64,000 bases of DNA, from positions 7,404,668 to 7,468,667 of the forward strand of contig NW_020654810.1 of the NCBI RefSeq assembly GCF_003589595.1, given 5' to 3'. Positions 23,701 to 35,700 of this stretch are shown here, in pieces; positions within the stretch are counted from its first letter, which is position 1; every line of letters begins with the position of its first letter. The position numbers were made by a program, and so were the translations under genes. Below the pieces are notes generated by a model that saw only the letters and a program-made list of their open reading frames with translations, did no database searches and was not told the DNA's origin. This stretch comes from Hyposmocoma kahamanoa. Taxonomy: Eukaryota > Arthropoda > Insecta > Lepidoptera > Cosmopterigidae.

Positions 23701-26700
23701 CCAACTTACGTCCTTCACTAAGTGATTTTTTAAATAAAAAATGTCAATCCCACATGATGCGAGCGATGATGTGACCGATGATGGTACGCTTTATCAAAAA
23801 GGTGCCTATTCACTTTTTCATCAGTTATAAAAATGTAGACAACATTTTGAACAAAAAGTAAACAAACAAGTCACTGACCCGACTATAGACGGTTTAGTGA
23901 TGGCCAATTGTAACGCCAACTACAAATCGATTAATTAATTGAATGAATAGATTTGTTCAATTGAGTCATACTAGCGGTTTTCCATACTTAACCTATATAA
24001 GCAAATTTAAAATATCAATTTAAATCCTCCTTCGAATCCTTACACTTAGATACAAGTTACATGATCTTTACAGCCAGAAATAAAAAGATATCTAACTACG
24101 ATTCTCTAAAAATAAATAATCAATCAATCTCAAAAAATAACAGTGAAATATACCTTGGTCTGGTACTAGATAATTGTATGACATTTAAACAACATATTAA
24201 CAAAATAAAATCTAAATTGACATCTCTTACGAGAACACTTCGAAGTATCGTCAAATGTCTCCCACACAAAATTAGATGTAAAATATATAATTCCGTTGTT
24301 AAACCTCACCTCATTGAGGTTTGGGGCACGGCAGCAAAAACTAATCTTGACTCTATTGAGACTCTATTGCACAAAACAAACTGATTAAAGTACTTTTTAA
24401 TTATAATTATTTAACATCAACAAATAAAATATACAAAGATACCAAGTTATTGAATATTAGGCAAACATACAAATATCAAACTTACATATTAGTTCGTAAA
24501 ATATTAAATAAAACTATACATACTGAAATAACTATTAGCAAAACTAAGCAAATATCAAAGTTGAGACCAAGACTTCACAAAGAACTTAAAATACGCCCTG
24601 CACGTACAAATTACGGAAAAAAATGTTTGTTAAATGAAGGTGTCACTATTTATAACAAATTACCAAAAGACTTAAGAGAATCAAAAACAATAACGACATT
24701 CAAGCGATTGCTTAAAACACACTTATTGAATATTTCAATAATGTGAATAAAAATATCCTAAATAAAATAATGTGAATAATAATAAATAAATAAATAAATA
24801 AATAAATAACGCACACACTCAACATAGCCCCGCACTAGGGAAACCCTGTGTCGCGGGTGCCATGGACAAAATAAAAATTTAACACTACTTGAATAACATA
24901 AAATAAAATTAGTACATAATATAAATATACATATATATTACATAATAATATAAATAAACAAAATACAATAATAATATAAACTTCCAAATATTTCGTCCTT
25001 ATTAAACTACTTGCATGTCGCTTCTAGTTTTGGCCTTTCCATATATCTTTGTTAATTGTGTGTGGCAATATTCACGTTAGCGATTCAACCAACTAACTCA
25101 CTTTTAAATAAGCAACTACCCACTTAATGTAGCATAATTTTTATACCCAACCTTTGTCGTTCGATATTTCAACTGTACTATATTTAGTTTTTTTCTCATG
25201 TTAAGGGAATGAAAATTCTTAGTGAGAAATAAATCTTTAAACCTAAACCTACTTAGAGACTCGTTTGATTGCGATTGAAATGTTCGATTTTATAATCGAT
25301 TACTAAACTTTAATTGATTGAACCGAATGTTTTTTTTCGAACAGCACTACGCAACCATAGGCAAGTCATAGAAGTATAGATGAATAATAACCTCACTTTC
25401 GGACTACCATTGTTCAAATACCATTTTACGATGCTATTCAAATGAATATTGTTGGAAAAAGTGATATATCAAGTCGAAATCTTCGAAATATACGTGAAAG
25501 TGTTACTTATTCAATTTATTGAGTGATTGCTTTAGAATTTTAACCAAACAGGTTTGTTTACTTTTTGTTCAAAATGGATTGGAACAGACTGTAGTGACAG
25601 ATCATTTATTAGTGATAAACAATGATCAGAATGAATAAGTGGATTATATTTAGCTGAACTGGAAATAGTACACATGGGCTTGATAGGTAATACTTCCTTC
25701 CTAAAAACCTTTATTAAAAATAATAATTAATAATATAAAATTAAATAAAATAAAAGCAATAGATGCCGTCCGTCAGGGTTCTGTACTGTCCGCAATTCTC
25801 TTTCTTGTGCATATCAACGATAAATTAATTGCATACCTTCGGGTATGCTGCCTTTACTGCCTCTGTGGCCGAATGACTGCCATGCTGAGGTCCCAGGTTC
25901 GATTCCTGGGCCGGGAGAAATAATTGTAAGCCTACATTTATTTCTCTCGTGAGTTTTGGTGTAATTTGTGGTTGTCTATGTATGTGTCCATGGTATCCAC
26001 GACACAGGGTTTCCCTAGTGCATGGCTATGTTGAGTGTGTGCCTTATTATGCTGATGACATGTTTTGTTTATAGTGCCCCACCCTATCAACCTCTGGTTA
26101 TGCGGGAAAGACACTATGACCTGTGCGCGCACAGGAACCTTATAAGTTCAAGTTCTGACCCCAGATCAGCTAGTGTAAACGGTTGTCAGTGAGCCGCCCC
26201 GGGTGAGCCGCTCCGGGTGCACGTACAGTACCCTCCCCATTTTCCAGATAGGTATCGGAGCCGTAGGCACGCTCACTTCCCGCTGCGCATTGCACTTCTA
26301 GCGGTTGCCACCGCTAAGTCGTCAGTGCAAGGGTCAGTGGAGACCAAATCCAGTCTTGTCGGGAGTTGGACTTTACACAGTCTCCGATTGGGATGATGCC
26401 AGTTTTGCCAAATTTGACTCTACCAATTCGCAGGCGTGTCTATTCTCCATATAACGGAGTCCCTTTGACCTGACTCCAACATTTCGTGAAATATCCATAG
26501 CGATAGATTGAAAATCGTGTCAAGAGGTAAGTAGTTGACTAGGAATTAGTAGACGTGGAGCTGCAGAGCCTTGAACACAGCCGTATAGTTGCCTGCTAAT
26601 TGGTGTTCTACAGGATATATCACGGAGAGTGGATGAGGGAATTGTAGGACTTAATCCCGCCTTTCCATTTCCATCATCGGGGAAGCAGACGTAGGCTTGG

Positions 26701-29700
26701 GTTCCATCCCTATGTTGTGGATATTCCATGGATTCGCACGAAGCGTTTCGCTTCCACACTTATATAGCGAACGTCTATGGAGTGGAATCCCTTGCCTGCA
26801 GACTTGTTCCCTGAACGATATAACTTGGGCCTTTTTAAGGCGAGAGTGAATAGGCATTTTTAGTTGTGCATGCTCCATCGTCGACTTAGTCGTCACTTTC
26901 GAACGAAGTCAAATGCGCACTTATTTTTTAATAATAATAATTAGCTTATAGCGCAAGCCCGGGCTCTAGTTTGCACACGGGCCCTCTGCGTTTTGGGAAC
27001 TTAACACACATCATGGTAAATTTGAAATAAAAAAAAATGTCATTAAAAATACCAGGCAAAAAATTTAAACAAACTAGTTACATTTTTACTTGTAGAGTAT
27101 ACATTAAGATGCGGCGTGTTGTTACCGAACTTAAAGTTCCTTCCTATGATCTTAAGACCAAACTATATATACCTAAATCTTAAACCTAAGCTAACTTTAC
27201 TCGTAGACTCGTAGATGTGTGTTAGGACAGCAGCATCCCATATGTTTTAGGTTATAGCTTTGATGTGATAGCTATCTGACCTGTCAAATGTAACTAACTC
27301 GACCTCCTTGAAAATGTACTACATTCTATTGACCTTTAACATAAAAATTTATCAACTGGACGTATCGTGTTACGCCGACTGTGTAGGCATTTGTTTATTT
27401 AGTTTATACACTACAATAGTAAACAGCGCAAGGTGCAACTTGTAACGTAATAGTGCGATAAGAGAGCCGTGCGAAATCTTTATCAGACGTTCACGAAGTT
27501 CATAGAAACGGGAAACGTGAATTACGCAATGTTTGCGATCGTGTTTATTCATTATACAGTTGTTGTGTTTATAACAATGTAAATAGTTGTTTAATTTAAA
27601 AAAAAACTATCTTTTCGAAATAAGCACTTTTCAAGGAGTGACATTGTACAAGTCTCTGTATAGTTTTGGAGCAAAAGTCGTCATTAGGAGGTGACGTAAC
27701 ACACATTAACTGCCACTGTGGCCGAACGGTTACCGTGCCGCACTGCCACGCAAAGGTTCCAAGTTCGATTGCCGAGCCGGGAAAAATATTTATGTGGCCG
27801 ACATTTAATTCTCTCGTGAGTTTGAGTGTAATTTGTGGTTGTCTATGTGTGTGTCCATGGCACCCGCGACTCAGGGTCTCTCTAGTGCGGGCAGAGAACA
27901 AAAAGTAAAGTGAACGGACACTCTCCGCCCCTCCCTAGTTTTAGATACCGCACCACGCCCCGCACATTGCCGGTCACATTGACTGAACGACAACAAGGCT
28001 GCCGTCGAGCCGTTTTCGCGTGATGACGGCTTTGATATTTGAATATAGTTTTCATTTGTTCATTACGAAACTTGTACGTTAATATAAAACATCATTTTAC
28101 GTTACTATTTATAATGGTCGTGAATTGTGCTGTGTACGGCTATTTATCATCATTTTCCGAAAGATGAAACGAAGTAAGCAAAAAAAAAACTTATATGTCT
28201 GGGACTCATTCAGTTATTGTTTTCTTCATTTATTTACTGCAGAGAGAGAGAGATTTATTATATCAATATAATGAGGCGCCATGACGTCGTAGACAAGGGT
28301 TCTCGAATTTTCAATTCGTATTGCCGATAAATATTACGTAAGTAGTGAATATACCTAACTATTAACTAAATAATGATGATCAACTCGGACACGCAATTTC
28401 AAATACTTTGGTACCTTGTTTAAAAGTATATGTCCAAAATATAACATTTTAAGGGCTTTTAATATATTTTTTAAATAAATCTTCGAGATTACTCTAGTCA
28501 GTGAATTAATGAAAAATATGATATTATATCGATATGAATACATAATAGACCTATGTAATTATTTGGATTCTGGATTCTATTAATAGAATCATAGATAACA
28601 GATTCGGGTTAGCATTTTTTTTTTCGCTATGTTGCCGCTCTGATTACGTACCTAACGTAATAATGCAAGAAAGTGATGGGTAATCCTGCCACTCCACGCA
28701 CACATTTGCGCGTGTGCAGATAGCGCCTTGCTGTATGTAGTAGTAGTAGGTAAATAATTTTCGACTGTTGGAGTGTCCGGGATGTGGTGCGAGGTTATGT
28801 TGAGTGTGTGCCTTATATACTTATCTACCCTGCAGTGTCTTCTCCTAATTAGTATTAGATATTAAAAGGAACTTGCATTGTAGCTTTTCATACTTAACAC
28901 ATTTGCATTTCGGTAAAGTTTTTTTGCTGATAAAAAATGTCAATTACGTTGATTTTGCTTAACTATAGAATTGAAACTAAATAAGTTATAAAAAAAAAAA
29001 CGATTATGGGAGATAAAGATCCCGTTTCGTTGATCCCAGATATGCTTTTAACCACGGATTTATATATTTCATAAACTGGATCGCGCACTTCGATATACCA
29101 ATATTACAAATTTACACCTTATTGGGTTATGTTAACATTTATTTTAAGTAAAACTAAAAAACCGAGTCACGTGAGAAGCTCGAAGTAGTGGTCTGTCCTT
29201 GTCTAACAAGTTGCCAACGCTAAATAAAATCATCTTAGGTAGTGTCTAGTCTATTAACTTCGATAATAATATGCTTTTACTGTAATAATACAAAAAAAAA
29301 TACATCAACAATAAAACCTTCTATTATGTAGTAGCATGCATGTCAAATAAGTGTACTAATTTGTATTATGAAATAATATTAGTAGTTTTGGTCATCCATA
29401 AGTGGCTACATTTTCTTTTTTATTTTTAAAAACTTACAAACAATATCGCTGGCTGAAACATGAATGAGCACCCTATTAGAAAGATACGCATTACTACTTT
29501 GAAGCCTTTTATTAACTTAGTGCGCGGTCCAGTTTAATATACAAGTCCGTGCTTTTAACTCAATTTCGTTAAAAAGTCGAGACGTTAGTTCTGACAACGA
29601 GAGCAGTTTCTTATCATCATCAATTATCCATCCTTTGAAACTTTTTTATGATATCAAGTACATAATGGGATGAATAAGTCGTTCGCGTTATTGTAAGCTG

Positions 29701-32700
29701 CACGCTCGTGCCACTTTAAATCGCAATTATATGTGGGGCTCTGCAACTGCGCTCGTCATCCTGAGACATAATATGACAAGTCCCACGTGCCTGTAATTTC
29801 ACCAACACACTTGCCCTGCGAATGTAGTAATTCAAATTCAAATATATTTATTTCAGATAAAAATCCATATAATGTTATAAACAAAATAACTTAAGATCTA
29901 GTGTTAATATTAATTAATTTTATACAATTTAAAAGGACAATGCAACTAAATGATGATGTGGAGTTCAATCCATTTACGCAGAAGTGGCGAGTTCTACCGG
30001 TCTGTGAACACACACAAGATGCTGTTGCAGCCCCCGCGGAGGCGCCTTAGGGCAGATGCACACCTCCTCACGATGGCCATGAAACCATCCATGTGAGCCT
30101 CGGCAAATACTCACATTATTTTATTATTCAGAAACTTGACAGTGCAGAAAGTTGAGGTCATCAGTTGCGTTAAAAGGCAACTTTCACTGAGCTCTTTGTT
30201 CGTAGATAATGTGTGTGTGAAATGAACCATATGGTTTCCTTAGAATCCGTGGGCAGAGGTCGATTGTAGCTGATTGCAGACAGATAATAAATAATATCTT
30301 AACGTAGACTGCAATCATCTATTTGGTTTTATGTTTTTATTCCAGCGCCATCTTTTGCAGAAAGTTAGTAACTATACTTCTGTTATTGTAAACAGAGAGT
30401 TCGCTACAACATATGGGGATTACATTTTTTGCCTATTGATACAAACCAGCATCAACAGTTTCATCGGTTTGTTTATTAATACAAACCAACCACCAACGTC
30501 TTAAGAGGGCAGTGAGCTTCTGTCGGTAATTGATTTTAGGTATTCTATGCGTTTCGTGTATGTGTACCTGTGGCATACGTTTCTGTAGCCGTGTGTAAAC
30601 CCAAGCGACACAACCTCCACCTCTGACGGCCGAAGTAGGATAAAGCGGACAGGGGGGAAACGTGGCGGCACTGGCTAGTATGGGCGGTCCGTGTGCGAAT
30701 TTAAGTATTCCCTACGTATTATGAAAACAAATACACATTTTGAAAATGTACGGAGTATACGTTAAAGAAAAGATGTAGTTTAGTTATTATTCAAAAACGG
30801 ATGACCTTCCGTGAAGTATTTACGCCGTACTAAGGATTTATTTTTTGTTTTTTAGAGATAAATTCGAATTTTTTATCCAGAGAAGTACTGCCACCTTACC
30901 TATTTCTGTCGCCAAGCAGTAAAGTTAGCATTACTTTGTTCCGGTTTTGAAAGGTAAGGGTGCTGGTGAAATTACAGGCACATGGTACTTGTCAACTTAT
31001 GTCTCAGGGTGATGGGCGAAGTGGCAGTGCCCCTCAGATTTTGCTATTTAAAGCTCTGAGTGGCACTGCAACTGTTATGGATAGGCGTGTAGCTTACCAT
31101 CAGGCACACGACTTGTTCGTCCCGTCACTTAAAAAAAACAAATACTTTTGCAAATGCGATCACTTGTAAGTCTAGTCTAGTTAGTCGTTAGGCAATTGGG
31201 TTTAAGAAGTGAAGCAATTGAAAGTCTTAGCTCAGACCATTAGCATATTTAGTTCTTGAACCATGCCATTTGATTCAATTTCTTTGCGATGCTGCAATTT
31301 ATACTGCAACACAAAGTGGTACGAACAGCGCGTGGGCTGCTACGGATGTCCGTGATAGTGTCGTGTCAACGTACTGTAGGTACTTTACATTCACTCATTT
31401 AAGTCTCGGATTATGTTACGTCATGGGAGACAAGAATTAAGAGTGTTGAACAAGTGTATCTCATAGTTATGATGAGAAATATTTTAGTTGTTATTATATT
31501 CTATAGCCGTCGTTGATACGGTGACTTTTTCGCATTTTGTCTTTTTCAAAACAATCTTAAATTAGGGTATCTAAGTATTGAAATTTGGTATTGAAGTTTG
31601 TATGGGAACTTTTTAACGCGTGGGTGGCATGATTTACTTCAAACATTGTCTGGATACTTTAAATATAAAATAAATAAATACGTGATACATTTTCTAAAAT
31701 AACCCCTAAATAAAGGTAAGTTAGGGCATTGAAGTATTTTTAAAAACACTTTTATATAGAAGAACGTTTTTGTCAACTTAAATATTTTTTGTGTGTTAGT
31801 TAGTAGTATACATGTAATTTTTTTATTAGGACGACGTAGCGGGCTATAGCTGCTTCTTTTACAAAACCTATAATACGAAGCCTATAATACATCCTGCATT
31901 CTATTTGTTTCTTCCTCTTGGGATCTGACGATTGATTACTTTCCGACGAGGTTAATTTTCTTTGTAGATTAAGAGTCGATACCTCTATCCAAATTTTTCC
32001 CTGACTATTACGGTTCATTTTGCTTAGGTCGAGCGGCAGACTTTTTTACAAATTAAAGCCATTTGAAAAATGTATGTAGTACGTGGGATGCGCTATAACT
32101 TTCCGGAATGAATAAGAAAAAAATACTATGAATGGTCAGAAATGAATTTATTGTTTCTCAAAATATTCTCCTTTAGCGTTAATGCACTTTTTCATACAAA
32201 TGAACCAATTTTGAAAACATTTATGCTACTCCTCCGTGACAATCTCTGAAACATATTTTTCATACTCTTCGATAGCCCTTCAGGTGATGAAAATCGTTGA
32301 CCGCGTAACTGGTTCTTAATTTTTGGAAATAAATAAAAGTCACAAGGTGCCAGGTCGGGACTGTACGCGGGATGGCTCATAAGGTCATCGTTGTACACCT
32401 CTAAAAATTCATTTGCCTGACTGGCCGTGTGAGAACTGTCATTATCGTGGTGCAAGATGATACGGCGTTTACGCTTATTTTTACGGAGTTTGTCAATAAC
32501 TTCCGGCAAACAAATGATCGTGTACCAATCACTATTCACGGTACAACGATTCTCCAAAGCAACAGTAGCCACGTGTCCAGTTTTATTAAAAAAAGAAGCA
32601 ATCATCCGCTTAGAGGCACTTTGCACGCGTGCCACTTTGGTTGGTTTCGGCTCATGTCGAAAGCCCCATACGCTCGATTGCTGTTTTGTTTTGGGATCGT

Positions 32701-35700
32701 AACTATAAATCCATATTTCGTCACCTGTTACTATGTCCCACACATTGACTTACAATTATATGGACGTCGGGTCCGCGCTAAAAAGTGTCCGAACTTATAG
32801 GGCGTTAAAATCGTATACAGAGCGTCATTCACGCTTGAGTCTTCGTTTGTTCGACTGACAGCGAAGCAAGCAAAATTAGACAGTACTGCGATGACATTAC
32901 AATTTAAGTTCAACGTTTTAGCTTTTTCATATTCCTTTACATATCACTACGTTTAAATAGGTTGACTTGGGACATTTTTTTCGTGGTTTTTGTATTAGAC
33001 CCGTCGTCCATTTATTTGTAAGTCAATGGTCCCACACCAAATTTAACGCCCCTTTGTTGAATCTGGTAAGTATGGCATTGCACCAAGTGACGCGATCCGT
33101 TTTTTGAGCCTCAGTCAAATTATGTGAAATCCACTGAGAGCACAGCTTTTTCACACCCAAATGTTTGTGTAGTATTGATTGTATTTGACTCATGCCTATG
33201 CCTAAAGATGCCCGAATCTCATTGTATGTCACATGCCTGTCTGTTTTGACCACAGACCACATATATACTAGTAATAGACTGGTTAGTGGGCGGGGTCCGC
33301 GTTACCTAGCTTATGAACAGACGTTCATATGAGTGTCAACAGCGCGTCAGTCGTCGTTCAAACGTGATACATGATTATTTTGTGGAAAAAATAGAAATAT
33401 GCCTTATTGTGTCATTATATCATGACGCGTAAGAAGCCAAAGTTTAAAAAATACTCCGGGAGTTATTTCATTTCATCCGTAAGTACTCAAATTCTGTATT
33501 TTCTAATATTGTGGACAGTACAATACTATAATTTCGGAACAAAACTATTTTCTTGCAACCCGGTAATAACAATATTTGGTTGCTAGCCATCGCCGCCGTC
33601 AAAAGAACAATTCGAATGACGCTTAATGAATTGCTTGCGTCGTATTACACTTGGTACTGGGTCCGCGTGTTGTGATTAAATTATCGATACGTATAAACTC
33701 TGTATTTAGAAACCCAGGTTTGGTTTAGTTCAACATTTTTTTTATTATACCGGTACCAATGTGTAAACATAAATTGTTTACAGGTATTTAAAAGCTAACA
33801 TTTTTGATTATTTAAACGTTTGGTCCCAACACTCGCAATAGTTTTTTTAAATTTTCAATTTAAGTAAAAACGATATGTTAATGGAAAAAAAGGAATTATA
33901 GATAGAAAAGGTACAGTATCGATAATTTTGCACGTAAGATCGTGGAGTATCAAATGAGGACTATGAGATTGGAGATTTTCTTTCCCTTATCTACATGATT
34001 CCTACCTCCCTACTTGCTTATTATGCGTCACCTTCGTCCGTTTGAGTTCTTAGTTTTATCACAGGCATGATTTACTTTTGCAGTTTTTGTATTTTGTATA
34101 ATATACAGTTTTGTTTCCCGCCGGATCCTTTTTAAAGGAGCAATGGGCTGAAGCTACAGGCAGTAAAACCTGGGTACCTACTAAATGTAGCACCATTTGC
34201 TATAGGCATTTTATAACGTCACATTAAATTATATACATATCAATAACAACCGAAAAATTCGTTAAGAAATAAATCATTTGGTTAATCAGGTGGACATGAA
34301 ACTCAGAGTCGCCTTCACAAATTATAGACCACATCTATATGTGAAAAGATTTCTGAAGCATTGTCAGTTACTTTTCGTCAAGTTTTCATGAAACTATTGA
34401 GTCGCTTCTTCTCCTTCGGAAATAAATATCTTCAGTTTCTTGACAAGCTCGTCGACGCTATAGATGTAGTCATGTTCAGTCAGTTCAGAACGAGGTAATT
34501 GTTGAACAAATATATCATATTTCAGAGAGAATAAAGATTTTTAATATGACTGTGTTCTAATATTTCAACCCTTCCAGTGATCGGATTGACTTGAAATCTA
34601 GTAGATTAATGAAAGTACGATGACAGTATAATAAATCATTAATACTGTGATTGTAGCATGTAGCTACATATACGCACACGCCTGCGTAGCTAATATCAAT
34701 TAATATTTGCGTGTAGTAAAACCTTATGCGTATTTGGTAACAAATGTGTGCGTGTAAAAGTCAGCTACGCTAGTTCTCGAAGAAATTGCTTTAAATGCCG
34801 TTTCCCTATACTCCGTGGTTAACCCTAATTATAGCAAGTATAAAGCAATGCCTAGTTCAATATTCCGCTAGTTATGAAACATAATCGTCGATATCTATTA
34901 AATGTCATATCCCTAACTGTAGATTGTCAACTTTTTGGTTTTGTTCCAAGAAGTTATGTTCATAGGATTCTTAGCTTTTATGACTAGTAATAATAAAACC
35001 TTATAAGATCCAAATAAATTTAAATTTTTTTTACCAAAAGTTTTTTATTATTGTCTATTTTCGTTTGATAATTCTTAACCAATCAAAATTATGTCATCTT
35101 AGTACTAATGTAAGATTACGTTTTAAAATGTGTGCGTGTGGCGACACCGGTTTTGATACAAATGTTGCTTGATGCCATTTCCATTCTTTTCTTTCTTCCG
35201 TGGTTTTGATCATACGGTGTACAACATCGATGTTTTTGTTATTCACAGCAGTGGACGGGCGACCATCACGAAATTCGTCACTGAGATTCACAAGACTGCG
35301 TTTGAATTCTGCAAACCAGTTATAAATAGTCTTCTTGCAAGTTGCTTCATCGCCAAAAGCAGTTTGAAGCCGAGCGAAGCTCCGCTGAGCTGTTAAATTA
35401 CACTTCGAAGTCGTAGAAAATCATACTACGCAAATTTTGATGAGTTAAATCCATGGTGATGTAGACAACCAATTTCTAAAATGACGCCACAATGTAAAAG
35501 CAAGTGACAGTCAGAAGAAACAAACTGTATTCTACAGCCAGAGTTCCATTTTCAAATGTTGTAATTATTTTTTAAATATTGTTTATCTAAGTGGCCAGTT
35601 CCGAAAACTTACAGTGCGTCCAATGTATACGTGTTCTATTTAGTTCAGTTGATATTAAAAAAAAAATTGGTGTATGTAAAGTACCTATTGGATATCGCGG

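Larger units (their letters stand above)
32040..35545 (-). mobile_element. Mariner element, split by two insertions
   Basis: Single mariner on the minus strand: 5' UTR and transposase N-terminus at ~35545-35203, middle at 33250-33029, C-terminal half at 32742-32160, 3' UTR to ~32040. Parts are colinear, each junction is explained by an insertion (32743-33028 and 33251-35202), and the rejoined order matches the copy at 43371-43983. Transposase cuts and pastes at TA. C-terminal frameshift near 32280 after QRFSSPE makes it inactive. Ends are not resolved to the base. Confidence 0.8.

Noticed and set aside
25856..25925. Possible genuine tRNA gene
   Set aside because: A and B boxes are present but the 3' half does not fold into a tRNA, and the SINE-B body follows directly. 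Other SINE heads were rejected as tRNAs for the same reason.
26520..26896. Minus ORFs of 79 and 81 codons
   Set aside because: The plus strand here encodes a degraded LINE C-terminus; the minus frames are shadows.
32429..32800. 123-codon plus ORF
   Set aside because: It is antisense to the mariner transposase catalytic half and has no domain of its own.
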